From assembly GCF_008831285.2 (NCBI RefSeq), contig NC_045139.1, positions 5,616,704 through 5,680,703 on the forward strand: DNA of 64,000 nt, written 5' to 3'. Source of the DNA: Nymphaea colorata. Lineage: Eukaryota > Streptophyta > Magnoliopsida > Nymphaeales > Nymphaeaceae. The position numbers and the translations under genes are program-made. This document shows, piece by piece, positions 13,601 through 25,545 of the stretch (position 1 is the stretch's first letter; each line of letters begins with the position of its first letter). A model generated the notes under the pieces. That model ran no database searches, had not been told where the DNA came from, and saw only the letters and a list, made by a program, of their open reading frames with translations.

Positions 13601-15042
13601 ATTTTTGTACCAGCTGTTATTACCATGTTTACAGGGGCCGTAGTTGCTTTCTTCAAATACTAAGAATTTATTCTGTTCACAGTTGGGAGCATCATACGTA
13701 GATAGAATGGATTTCACAGACCACCATTCTTTTACAGATATGGTGAGTTAAAATGCTGTAGAGAGTTTTGTTAATGGTTGCTCCTTTCGTTTCGACACAT
13801 ATATAAAAAGGTTATAATCAAACTATTTTGGATTTACTCTTCTAGTGGAAATCATTGTAATAAGTCAGAAATGCTATAACTCCACTGGTGGAGGGCAGCT
13901 GGTAAGGAGGGGCCTGTGAAGGGCCTTGAGGTCAAGACCCTTGGTCAAGTTTCAAGCTCTGTCAGTCTGTATCAGGAGATGTAAGGCATGGCAGCTGTTT
14001 CTGTAAGGCGTGGCAGTCAGGGCTCATCCTTTGTCTGTCTGTCAGGGTGCAAACTAGGTTTACTAATGTGCTGAGACTAGAGCAAAGCTTTTCTCAATTT
14101 TGGCTTTACTGGATCCAATTTTGACCGAACCATGTGCATGCTTGGTTATCCCAAATCTAACTTACTTGTGTATCTAGTACAAACCCATCAAGTGGTCTGA
14201 ACCTTGGGAGAGCTACATGACCAGAGGTACCCAAACAGCAAAGAGCTGAGTGGGAAATGTCCTATATAAACAGGAAGCAAGTTCTACAAGTCATGCTTTT
14301 CTTCTTTCTTTTGTACTTCTGTATTTCTACAATGTTGTACCTTTGTTTCACTTCATGAGTCATGACTAACATTATTACTTAAGGACAAGCATTTCTTTTT
14401 TATTTCTGCTATGTTTTAAATACTTTTTTACCAGGATTTACCCAAAGCCCATCCAAAATCGTAGTTTTTTTTATTTTTTAGATATAGGAGACACTAATAT
14501 TTGTGAATATGCCTAGTTTTCCTTCAAAAACATGCTGCAATTCGTACAATCCTATGAAAACTTTCGGACTATGAAATTCAGCAGTAGCACATTCCGCTTT
14601 TTCTTCAGCATGACTATGGTTATTCAATTTCCCTCTAACACTAGTTTTTGCATTCATATTATAGGACATTCATTTGATTACTGAAAAGGTCAAACAATTG
14701 GAACGTCAGTTTGCTGCCAAGCCGCTCGTGGTGGTGACTGAGAAGGTATCAACTGTTTTATTATACTTGCATTTGTCGTTGTCCTAAATTGCCATGAGAG
14801 TTCATGTTAGTTCTTCGTTTACTGTTTCCTATGATGATTTATGTTCATTTTGTTGTTCCTAGCATTTAATATTGCTCTGCATAAATGGTGCCCAATAGGA
14901 TTATTATCGCGACCAACTGGCGCTTACCAAGATTAACCAAGTGAATGTTCTAGTTCTTTGCTCATCATTGAACATCATCGAGCAACATGGTCAATCGCAA
15001 GATAGCTTCATGAGATTGCTGAGAAGCTTCATAGACTGCTGA
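7687..15042 (+). CDS. LPXK: LPXK, tetraacyldisaccharide-1-phosphate 4'-kinase (lipid A 4'-kinase-like)
   Basis: Eight exons: 7687-7880, 8445-8568, 10872-11087, 11852-12001, 12334-12543, 13683-13742, 14665-14745, 14899-15042 (stop TGA). All introns are GT-AG and every junction keeps phase, giving 392 residues. LpxK phosphorylates the 4' position of the disaccharide precursor to make lipid IVA; in plants the pathway is mitochondrial. Residues 70-85 (VISVGNLTWGGNGKTP) carry the P-loop with K83 and T84. Residues 174-179, split over the exon 3/4 junction, give DDGMQH, the family DDGxQH motif. GNGRLIPCGPLREP in exon 4 and VVVTEKDYYRD near the end also match the family. The ATG at 7687 was chosen because the upstream in-frame codon at 7642 is GTG and because MGAHYVEKLK resembles plant LPXK N-termini. 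An N-terminal hydrophobic stretch lies near residues 34-50. Introns hold repeat relics but no break in the coding sequence. Confidence 0.93.
9147..9584. mobile_element. foldback/MITE-like element in LPXK intron 2
   Basis: The segment starts GTCACATGGGTAC and ends GTACCTATGTGAC, whose reverse complement matches the start at 12 of 13 positions. Inside, both sides carry iterated GTACCCGTACCC-type words on opposite sides of an AT-rich core. This fits a non-autonomous DNA transposon with terminal inverted repeats. No convincing target duplication is visible, so the superfamily is open. Confidence 0.5.
13880..14060 (+). mobile_element. SINE-like relic in LPXK intron 6
   Basis: An A-box-like GCAGCTGGTAAGG (13895-13907) and a B-box-like AGTTTCAAGCTC (13948-13959) are spaced as in tRNA-derived plant SINEs. 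The segment is richer in G and C than the surrounding intron. Ends and target duplication were not resolved. Confidence 0.4.
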
Positions 15043-15659
15043 ACTTGGTGGATCAAACCTATCTCATTGCATCCAACTGTTTCTTATACCTCCATTGATA
15101 TCACACCTTCGGTTTGAAGAGTATAATTTGTGAACAAAGAGTTAGAGAGAGAAAGAGAGAGAGAGAGAGAGAGTGGAAAGCAAAGTTGCTGGAACAAACC
15201 AAAATTTAACAAATTTTGTGGTGCTTAAGCATCGGTAAATGGTTCATTGGTACATTGGTACTGATATGATCCACACACTACCGATATCAGTGACTCCAGT
15301 CTACTCAGTTATTGACATGAGTTTGAATCCATCTAGTTGGGTCTAGAAAAAAAATTTGAACCAACTGATAATCTAGCTTTCATTTGTAATGCAGCTTCGC
15401 TTCTAAATTCAAATTGAAACCGGAATTTGACAAGAATTGACCCTTTCAAGCTTGTCAAACTTGGACCCATTTTTAAAAACTGCAACTCTGAACCTGAATC
15501 AAAATTTAGCTAGAAACTGTACGCTGTACGGCCTGGACCCAGCCCGGACCTGAAGTGCTTGCAGACAGACACAGGTTGGTGCAGACTGAATATGTTGATA
15601 ATAATTTCTTATGGTTTCTTGTAGGTTTTAGTTTGTTTCCTGCTTCCAAATGGGAAGAG

Positions 15660-15830
15660 AAGATTCTATGAAGTTATGTATGGCAAACGATTCTATGACA
15701 TTTTCATTGATGTATCACATACATAAGTGATACTAGAACCTCTCAAATTTACATTGATGGCAAATGATTCTATGAAGTTAATGTTTGTTCATATACACGC
15801 ATCACATACATAAGTGATACTGTAGAAGCA
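15660..15830. repeat. diverged tandem duplication with small hairpins
   Basis: Two related units share GGCAAACGATTCTATGA-like and CATCACATACATAAGTGATACT-like words; the first contains the 7-bp stem GTATCAC/GTGATAC. It lies just downstream of LPXK. No coding content was seen. Confidence 0.5.
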
Positions 15831-15964
15831 TAATAATCTCTCTCTCTCTCTCTCTCATGCAAAACGAAGACAACCTAAATACGATGTCTATCTCTTTCTT
15901 TAACGCGTGTTTTTCTCTTCATCGAATGAATCGGTGAAGGAAAGGATAGCTATAATCAGGAATG

Positions 15965-16355
15965 CAGATGAGAGTCAAGCTCAACTCGACTCGAAAGCTT
16001 GATCTTGGCTTGAACTCGAGTTGAGTTCTATAGAACTACCTCGAGCTCGACTCGACCATACAGGGTCGAGCTCTAGCTCAAATCATTTAATTCGTTTAAA
16101 TTGTTTATGTTAACCTGTCCCATTTCTTTTAAGTCGTTTAACTACTCAACCCATTTAACTCGTTAACTCGTTTAACTAATTCAACTATGATGAACCAGTT
16201 TTACATAGCGAGTCAAGCCAAGCTTAAAAACATTTTGAGCACAAGTTTAAGTTCGTGCTTGGCATGTTTATAAACAAGTCAAGCTTGGTTCGAGTTTTTT
16301 TTCGAGCAAGTTTGAGTTGAGCTTGAGTTGGTTCAACTCAGTGTCGAGCCCTATT
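15965..16355. mobile_element. decayed member of the GAGTCGAGCTCGAG repeat family
   Basis: Dense CTCGACTCGA/GAGCTCGACTCG words at both ends around an ATTTAACTCGTT-like core match the composition of the intact hAT-type element at 17351-17900. The termini are degenerate and no target duplication is seen. Confidence 0.5.
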
Positions 16356-17350
16356 TCAAAGTGAAGGCAGAAGCAGAGTAAGTAGTCCATAATACTCTCT
16401 CTTTCTCTCTCTCTCTGTGTGTGTGTGTGCGTGTGTGACTGTACATGTTTATTTTCTTTAAGGTTCTTAATTTACTCCCCAAGACAAGTAGGGTGATTTA
16501 TTGTTTACCTATGTTGCATTCAAGCTTTTTCATTCACAAGTATTAACTGAATTAAGAACAAAAAGGGTCTTTGCCTCATTGACCAATCTGATCACCTCTC
16601 AAACTTTGACATGTGGGTGAATGCCCCACAAAAAAGGACTTTTCATAAAGATGGGCCCAATATCATTTGCATTGGCAGACCTAGTAGACCCACATTATGC
16701 TGTCCTGTGAGGCACACGCTCATCACGCTTCACATAACAACAACCCCAATAATTCTTGTGTTCAGAAAGCACCTGGACATGAGATGATCCAAAGCTTGAC
16801 ATGTATACAAATTTAGATGGCTGGATGTGAAGCCCTTCTGGACATGCACTTTCAAATCAGCAAGAAGAAGAAAAGAGAGAAGAATTTCTTGATTTTTTTT
16901 TTGCAAAATGTTCTTTGCTTGCCCTAATGAGCCAAGGAAATGAGTTCAATAATGGATGTGAACTGGGCAGGCCACTGGCTGATATTTATAAAGTGCTTTC
17001 TCTTGCTCTAATAAGTCAAGATAAAACCCTCAATCAATGAATGTGAAATGGCAGGTCTTTAGTTGAAGGAAAAACGCCACATGGTTTCCCGGTCGGCCGG
17101 AAAACAACACTCAGTTTCATTTTTTGTGGCCAAAGAATGCTTCATGTGGGTCTCAAACTTGTTAAAGGGCCAAAGACAACAAGGTATTCTGCAAACCGGT
17201 CTTTGCTTTGATGGTAGGTTTACAAATTGAACTTGGTTTCTTATCTTTATCACACACAAAAAAACAAACAAACAAACAAAACAAAACAAAAAATCAAAGG
17301 ATAAAGAGAGAGATTGCATCTTATCTGCTTGAACCTTTGGGACCTTTGAT

Positions 17351-17900
17351 TAGGGGTGAACAACGAGTCGAGCTACTCGAGCTTGACTCGAGTCGAGCTA
17401 CTCGAGCTTGACTCGTTAAAGCTCGGCTCGTGAACGAGTTCAAGCCAAGTCATTTATTTAACGAGTCGAGCTCGAGTTTTTGAGTCGACTCGTTCAAATA
17501 ATCGAGTTGAGTTCATGCTCAACACGTAACTGCTGAGTCGAGCTCGAGCCTTAGTCGAGTTTGTCGAGCTTTAATCAAGCCGATATATTCAAATGAGTTT
17601 ATGACTTTGTCGAGCTTTAATTGAGTCGAGCTCGAGCTCAACACGTAACGATGAATATCAATTCTATTCAAACGAGTTTGTTGAGCTTTAATCGAGTCGA
17701 GCTCAACACGTAACGATGAATATCATTTCTAGTCAAACGAGTTTGTCAAACCTAATCGAGCCGAACTCAAGCTCAACACGTAACTGCCAATTCGAGCTCG
17801 AGTTCTTTTGGTCGAGCTATTCTTGAGCTCAAGGTTTTATTAGTCGAGCCGAATTTGAGCTGACTGAACTTGGGCTCGATTCGGCCTGTGTTCACCCCTA
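17351..17900. mobile_element. complete non-autonomous hAT-type element with 8-bp target site duplication
   Basis: The element begins TAGGGGTGAACA and ends TGTTCACCCCTA, a perfect 12-bp terminal inverted repeat. It is flanked by the direct repeat CCTTTGAT at 17343-17350 and 17901-17908. A TAGGGGTG terminus with an 8-bp duplication is the signature of hAT superfamily elements. The 550-bp interior has no transposase; it consists of iterated GAGTCGAGCTCGAG and CTCAACACGTAAC words in several copies. It is a non-autonomous element that depends on a transposase encoded elsewhere. The perfect termini and duplication suggest a fairly recent insertion. Confidence 0.9.
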
Positions 17901-19320
17901 CCTTTGATCACCTCAAAGAGGTGATATGAAGATATGAGGATCTTAACTTCTTGGATTTTTTTTTTAATGTTTACTTGGGCGAAACTTCTTTCAGCATAAA
18001 ACTGCCAATACCATACCGTTATGCCTCCAAAGTTCTGGCTTGCTTCAGGGCCTGTGTGGACCTACGGTACACCCTTAAACTCGAGTGTCGTGTTGGCTAG
18101 TTCTTGACTTTTACATCCTTGATTTGTAACATGATCCTTTGTTTGAAAGACACAAATGTTAGACCATGGATTTGCAAACCTTAGACCCTCTTCTCTAACT
18201 TGGGATCTATAAAGTTTTAAGCATAATGGTTCTCAAAGCCACATTTTTCCAGAACCATGAACGATCTCATGCTAAATCAGTTTCTTAGGTATAAGATCCG
18301 GTGAGTTTACTTCATCTGAATCAGATATATCTTTGTAATGCAAGAAGGATATTAACTATAGCGAGCTAGCTCTATAAGTATTTTATATGTTTTATGCTTC
18401 TGGAAAGAACTTTTACATACCCAAATTACTACAATAAGCTCAAAACAAATCTGGCTGTTGGTTAATGGTATTATGTAATCAACGTTCTACTTATGTATTT
18501 TATAACGTTTTTCATAAATTTAAAAGTGAGATAATTGTAATTTCTCTTGAACGTCTGACCACATCTTTTACTTTTAAGAAAATGACATCTAGATGATTCT
18601 TAGCAAATCAAATCTAATGAATCGATCTCGAAGTCTGACATATTTGAAACTATATAAAATTTCAAGTGGCACGGATTATGATATGATGAAAGGAGAAAAG
18701 TGTATTGGATCTCTACTATCGGATCCAAATTTTTGCATGTGGCTCATTCATTGAGACAAATAACCACAAGAGCGAACCCTCCCTAGACATAATTGTACTC
18801 TCCATGTGCAAACACGTATATCAAAAGGCATATGGAATTCTTGGCAACAAAAATCTCATAAATCACATGCCATCATATCTTATAGATTTAAAGAACTCTA
18901 TAATTGACTAATCAAGTAGACATATTTTTCCTGGTAGTTGTAGTTTAAATAAGATGTGGTCCATCAGACGTACATGATCCTTTTTAATTTGAACATGCTT
19001 AGTTAGCAATCATGAATAATTGTGCTCTAGAAATAATATTCCTGCAGTGGTACGTTTAATCTTATGTTCGGCTCCTAAGTGATAAAAGAGAGAAGAACTC
19101 ATCTTCTTTCTTTTTTGATTACCTTCCTCGTGTATGTGGGTATGTATAAGACCAAATCCATTCGATTTCTAAAAAGGATTACTAATCCTTAACTTTTCGA
19201 GGAATCCTTCGTCAGTGATGGTGATGGTGAATGACTGACTTTCTCAATCTTTTCGACCTTAGTTCCATAGGAGCAAATCAATAGAACCATCTGAAAGTGG
19301 TTTTTTCTTATCATGTCTCA

Positions 19321-19510
19321 TCTGGATCTATGCCAGCCAAAACAAATATTTGATATTTGTGTCTTTTTTATGATAGTTTTCCCAAGAAAATTTTTGGGTG
19401 TATCAGAATGTTCGTGCACATAAGATCTTTGTTCACTATGTCCAGAAAAAGCGAGGCTGCTTGAAGTTCTATGTCCTTTTCTGATCCTCTGTCTAGATTC
19501 CGGGTGATTG
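19321..19510 (+). mobile_element. decayed Ty1/copia-like polyprotein fragment
   Basis: In one frame, starting at 19330, MPAKT is followed after a stop codon by FPKKIFGC and then FVHI. This order and spacing recall the end of the copia integrase region, where an NRMP-like motif precedes P-x-(K/R)-(I/V)-FGC and FVH. The frame is broken by stops and no long terminal repeats were located, so it is a short dead relic. Confidence 0.35.
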
Positions 19511-21644
19511 GGAAGATTAATCCCATCGCTTCTCCTTTCTCTTAACCTCAGGGTTCAGAGCTGTGTCGGTACAAGATGGTGAAATCTACACATGTTTTAA
19601 CTTCCACATAAGACCCACTTTACTTATGGTCTTGGAACATAGTTCCTCAGGAGTTGAACCAGAGATGCACCGCATAATGCACCCGAATAGTTTGGATTCA
19701 AGTTAACAAAACACATGAGCATTTAAACCTTTCTTCTTTATATATACACCGATTAGGTTAATTAGATCACTACTTGATTATGCCAACATCTCTAGATGCA
19801 CCATGGTGTTGAACTTTTTTTTAACCTTTTTAAGACAGACATGGTGAATTTGAAGCAAGCTGGAGCTAAGCCCAAAAATGACAAAGAAATTGAACTAAAC
19901 AACGAGCTTCTATGGTGGGACAAATCTTGCTTTTTTTCTTTTGGGATATTAATAGATAGCCAAGTGAAATCTGAATATTTACTTAGTAAGAGCCTAACTG
20001 GATCTAATGTGGTTTTGAAAGCAATAGATTTCTTCAAGTCTGGACACAATAATATTTGATTCCAATCTCTGCATGGTGGGAAGACATTATCTTGAGACAC
20101 CAAAAGCAAGTCTGCTACGAGGTGGTAGAATGAAATATTTCTCTTGCTCACCCAACAATTTTAGGCAGATGCAGCAGCCAATATAGGGCTCGCATAGGCT
20201 GTAGCCCCACCTTAAACTTTTTTTAAAAAAAAACCTACATGTAAATTTTAAAAAATTTCACTTGTTTTATATAAAATTTTTGAAAAATGATATTTTAGCC
20301 ATAGTCAAAACCTTAAAAACTTTAATTTTGCCCCCCTCATAAATTTTTTTTGGCTCCCCTCCTGATCTTAGGTATCAAACACTTAGCAAGTCAAACTGAT
20401 CATAGCACTTACCAGTGAATGTTCTAGGTTTCTATAAAAGATCATTTCACATGATAGGCTGTTGTTTAAAGTTGATGAAGGTCAACAGTTCAATACTCAA
20501 GGTGCATCTTTGATCTTTCGAATATCAAGTGTAGCTTGCTTTGAAAAGACGAAGAAAATGAAAGAAGCGTTTGAGTGTTCATCTCGCTTCCAAGCAGTAG
20601 CAGAGCCACATGTAGCCTCCCTGACTCGCCAAAATAGCGACGTAATACGTGTAAGAAATAGACTTTTTTACCCTTTTTCGACTAAAATCTTATATATGTA
20701 TGCCGCCCTGCCGCTATTTCCAAACCCTATCTAGAATTCTCATTCTCCGACGCCACATGACCGGCATTCCCTTTCCTTGTCTACCAAAAACAAACATGGA
20801 GTGCACATGGTCAATATCAAGGGCCCTGCCTGTTTTCGAGCCACACCGGCCGCATTTTCTTGGCTTTCAAGCAGATAGGGCATGCAATTAAAACCATCAT
20901 ATAGACTAAGGAAAGGCGGCCGCAGCCGCTAGTTTCGAGGGGCCGGATACCAGCCCCTTGATTGGCATTAAAACTTGAACACGAAACAGGAGTTCTTGAA
21001 ACCAGGCGGAAGAAGGTGGGCTACACTATCATGTTTTTTTTTTTTTTAATGTTTTCTTAAGAGAAACTGCCTTCGGCATAAAACCTCAAAGCTATACCCT
21101 TAATGCCTTCAAGGTTTGAGTAAAATTTATTTGAAAAATGAAAGATATTAAAATACCAAAAAATACTGGAAATTTCAATTATGTAAGTATATGGATATTT
21201 GTCATTTTTTCTAGCATTGTATTTTCTAGAAGAGATAAATTGTTTGGAAAAAGCCAAACAGGGAAAAATGGTAGTGAGAGAAAAAAGCCTGTGACCCAAT
21301 GGAGCAGTACTTCTGATGGTTTACTTGTCTTTACTCCACAGTGCCCTGTCTGTCCATGAATCAGAATCAGACTTGGATCCTCTGTCCAAGACATTGGATC
21401 AGAGACAAGGAATCCGGTTAAAAAAATTGCTGCCATTCGACCTGTCCTAGCCTGACACTGGCGTGACCGTAAGACCCATACTTCATAATAGGACCTTAAT
21501 GAACAAACTATTATCCAATCTTATAAAAGTCGGCGTCTGAATCGAATCGGAGCATCCGATTCAGAGATTCAGCTGTCTTAATGAACCGTTTTTTAAAAAA
21601 GCATGGATAATCGAACCATGGCCGATATTGAATTTGCCGTCATG

Positions 21645-21963
21645 TAGGGGTGAACAACTAGTGGAGACCTGTTAAAACTCGGCTTGTGAACGAGTTTGAT
21701 TCGAGTCATTTGCTTAACGAGCCGAGCTCAAGTTCATAATTCGATTCGTTCAAATAATCAAGTTGAGTTCGAGTCCAACACATAACTGCCAAGTCGAGCT
21801 CGAGCCTTAATGAAGTCGATATATTCAAACGAGTTTGTCGAGCCTTAATCGAGTCGAGCTCGAGCTCGAATTCAACACGTAACGATGAATACCAATTCTA
21901 TTCAAAAGAGTTTGTCAAGACTTAATCGAGTCGAGCTTGAGCTCGAGCTCAACATGTAACTAT
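21645..21963. mobile_element. truncated copy of the hAT-type element
   Basis: It begins with the same TAGGGGTGAACAAC terminus as the intact copy at 17351 and continues with CGAGTCGAGCTCGAG and CAACACGTAAC words. It stops after CAACATGTAACTATATCAG without the opposite TGTTCACCCCTA terminus. It is therefore a 3'-truncated relic. Confidence 0.75.
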
Positions 21964-22839
21964 ATCAGCTAAATCTTGGATCTGCTGGAACTGTATCAGC
22001 TAAAATTTCACTAATTAACTTTAACCCAACAGAATTAAAATCAAGATTCCGACCCAGAAAGAGATCCTGATCGCAAACATAAAATCATGTTCACAGCAAG
22101 AAAAAGATCCCAAAATTGCTTAAAGAAGATAATTAAACCCATTTTAGATGTAGAGCAGAAGGCTTATCAGATCGAGATCCAAAAGTTTCATGAGAAAATG
22201 TCCACATGTAACTAGGGTTCATACTGTAATATCCACTTCCACAAGACTGCTTAGTTACAAATCTGTATGGATCAAGGTGGAGCAACAACGGTACTTGGTT
22301 GTCCTACATATAAACCTGCTCCATTAATACCCAAAAGCTCAGGTCAGATCCAGAGCTGGCTGGATGTGACTTATCCAGAAACTGTCCTAGATCTGGATTT
22401 CTTTTCTGGGTGTGGTTCCAAACTAACTTTAATCCTTAGTTGCCTATGGAATGACCGGTCCAAGGCAGATTGTTCACGGGTTGTATGACCCAGGATCCAG
22501 AGTCCGGACCCTATTGGCAGTTCACTCAGTAACAGTACAGTTCACTTTTGGAGGTGAAAACTCATTCATACATCATGAATCCTTTGGTATCCGAGTCCAT
22601 TTTAATTAGATCGGGCAGTCTCATTAATTAGATCTGCAATACTGCAGATTGAACTGGATCCTTCTCTGAGATTTTATTCAATACGTGGATGTCCAGAAAT
22701 AGGTCGGCAACAAAGACCTTTACAGTGCAAAAGTAGAGAACTGCCATCTTTCACAGATAGTCCAGATATACATAAACATCAATTATTGAGTTTTTTTTTT
22801 TTGAAATATGTCATGAAAATAATTCTCTTCGTGTACAGG

Positions 22840-23215
22840 GTAGGGATATATCAAAATTGAATTGGACATCCTGAAAAATCAGATATACAAAGAAAAAAAT
22901 TAGTATCCAATTAAGAAATCAGATTTAAGAAATGACATATGATCAGATTTAAATTCAGATTCTGATATACATAAATCTCCAATTGAATTCAGATTTAGAT
23001 TAGGTACAGTTTTAAATAAATGTCCCAATCAACTAGATTCGGTTCAAAACTCGGATTGAGATTTAGATGTGAATATAAAAATGGGTTTCAAATCAGATTC
23101 GGATTGTAAAATTGGATTTAGATATATTTTCTTTGTTCATTTTCGACTCTGAATATAGGAATATCCAAAAGTGGACGTGATTAAAGGTATATGTAATTCG
23201 AATTCGATCCGTTGG
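22840..23215. repeat. AT-rich dispersed repeat of GATTTAGATT-like words
   Basis: Quasi-iterated GATTCAGATTTAGAT and AGAAATGACATATGATCAG-like words recur here and, in related form, near 54.5-54.66 kb and 63.48-63.86 kb. No termini or coding content were identified. Confidence 0.5.
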
Positions 23216-24344
23216 CATCTCTAACTTTATGATTAGCTAGGTTGTGTCCCCATAAAAGAAAACCCAATATAAGCTTACTTTACTTACTAACTGTCATGTG
23301 CTACTTATGCATATCCCTATATGCTAGTTAATGGTGTTCCCCAAACTTGTTGCTTCCTCAAATTTTGTATTCAGTTATCTCATCCTTTAGGATTAATGGG
23401 CATTAAGATCCGTAAACCCGAACGTTAATCGTAAGTTTAATTTCTCCGAAAACTAAGAAGGTGTGTTTAAACCTTCTAATTAAGTCGAACCAGTCTATCT
23501 CGCAATCTAAATCAAACAGAGAGACGAAAATATGAGGCGAAACTTCGAGGCCGGATTAACTCCCTAACACTAAAAAAGCACGAAATTAGTCCCTAATCTC
23601 CGGTTTTCATGTGAAATTTAATGTTTGTTAGCTCTACCATCCCCAGTAGTTAGTCTGGCCACGCTAATTATGTGCTGTTCCTTCTTAGAAAAGTTAAAAG
23701 AGGGACACTCCTTGTAGTCTACTAATCATGTGTTTGTTGGCTCTTATCATTATACGAACGATGCTCTTAACAGAAAAATGTTCCAACCAAAGCATAGAAT
23801 TAAGGCTTTTATATGGCCATCTAAGCTCCCAACCACAAACATCATGCCCCATCTTTATACATACACTTTTCTAACTCCATAAAATTAATTAATATAAATA
23901 AATAAAAGGGCGTTCTAGAAAAGTCATATCCTTTCAATAATTGAGAGCAAAAATTATATTTATTTATATATATATATATTTGTATTTATGAGACATGCCC
24001 CACAAATAATATTTGTTCACTGCACAAACGCTGCATCCGGTTGGCCAAAACGTTGAAGGGTGAGTTGTTAGGTGAGGAACAGGGACGGTGCATCATTGAA
24101 AGGGACAAGCCCCACGTTGGGTCATCTTCAACACTCCCTCCCCCTCATAATTGGGTCAATCGGCTTCGGGCCCTACAACTCGTCGAGGCCCTTCGTGTAT
24201 GTTAAGAGGTCGTTTGGTAACAGTAACATATTATTACTGGTGTAACATATTATTACAGTCTCCCGTGTTTTATGAATTTGCTCTCTTTTTTTCTAACATT
24301 GCTAATTTAGCAATGCAGCCACCAGCCTCAGGGTAGGAGGCAGG

Positions 24345-24732
24345 TAGGGCTGCTTAACGGGCTGAGCCAACTTGGGCTCGACTCAAACTCACTCGAAAAA
24401 ACTCTACTTGTACTCGACTCGTTTATAAACGAGCCGAGTTCGAGCTTATAGTGGTACTCAAAATGATAAACGAGTCGAGTACGAGTTTTAGGAACTCGAT
24501 TCGCAAACCGATACTTTATATAATATTGTCAAAACGGGTGTTATAAGTTACACAAGTTAATGCTTACACCAGTTGAACGAGTTAATGCTTATACGAGTTA
24601 ATGCGTAAACGAGTTAAATAGGTTAAACGAGTTGAGTTGAGCTCGAGCTTGTTATAAGAAGCTCGAGTTTTTTGAGCCGAATCGAGTCCAAGCTGACCAA
24701 GCTCGGGCTCGACTCTACTTTGTGCAGCCATA
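24345..24732. mobile_element. diverged relative of the hAT-type element
   Basis: It starts TAGGGCTGC and ends GCAGCCATA, whose reverse complement differs from the start at one of nine positions. The interior has CTCGACTCGTTTATAAACGAG and GAGTTGAGCTCGAGC words like the intact 17351 copy. The flanking octamers do not match, so the target duplication has decayed or the ends are slightly off. Confidence 0.55.
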
Positions 24733-25495
24733 GAAGTACAAAGAGGTAGGACTTCAACCTTTCGTGAGACTGCCAACTTAGTGAATCAGTCAAAAATTTA
24801 TAAAATTGTTTGAAGAAAAATTAATAAATTTAAATAAAAAATATTTTTCTAAAATATTTATAAAAAATAGCTAAAAGTTACGGTGAGGGGCTCCCCAACC
24901 GACCATGAAATCAGATCAGTTTGCTAGCATTGGATTCGAATGAGCAGCACGCCCCAACCTCCCATGTGTGCACTGAGGGGATACTGATGACAAAGCTGCA
25001 ACGTGGACCAATGGACAGCTTACTTTCTGCTGACGTGGCAACGAATAATGGCCGACAAGGAATATTAGTTGGACTGACGCGTCTGCTTGGGACACGTAGG
25101 CCTTGGATACCTGTACGGGCTAAATCTCAACCGTCCGAATGAGAAATCAAGGGTCGGATGCGCACGGTTGAGGGCCCGGGATCCGAACCCCGCGTAACAT
25201 GGGTCCCACCCATTTTCTCTGGTTTTTTTACGACCGTCCATCTGGTCAGCCGGATGGACGGTAGAGACGAGAGTCAAAGCTGTGTGGGTCTGGACTCTGG
25301 CCTGTGTCAGTGGTGCTGGTGTGTTGTCAAAGCTTTCTAACTCAGCTTGGTTTGGTCCTTTTATGGCTTTTGCGCTGCAGAAGCTGCTGCCTTGTTTTTT
25401 TGCTTTCCATGTGCACTTCTTGACTTGAGAGAAACTCAGAAACTATTTACTGATAAGAATCATGTACTGCTGAGTCAGTTCCAGGTATGTGGTAG

Positions 25496-25545
25496 ACTGG
25501 ATCCGGATCCGGATCCAGATATGGATATGGATATGGATACACCTT
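25496..25545. repeat. short hexamer tandem array
   Basis: Three GGATCC-based hexamers are followed by three ATGGAT-based hexamers, a compact two-phase array. Confidence 0.8.

Noticed and set aside
19792-20151. Overlapping 87- and 119-residue frames on both strands
   Set aside because: Neither resembles a known protein; overlapping open frames in AT-rich DNA are expected by chance.
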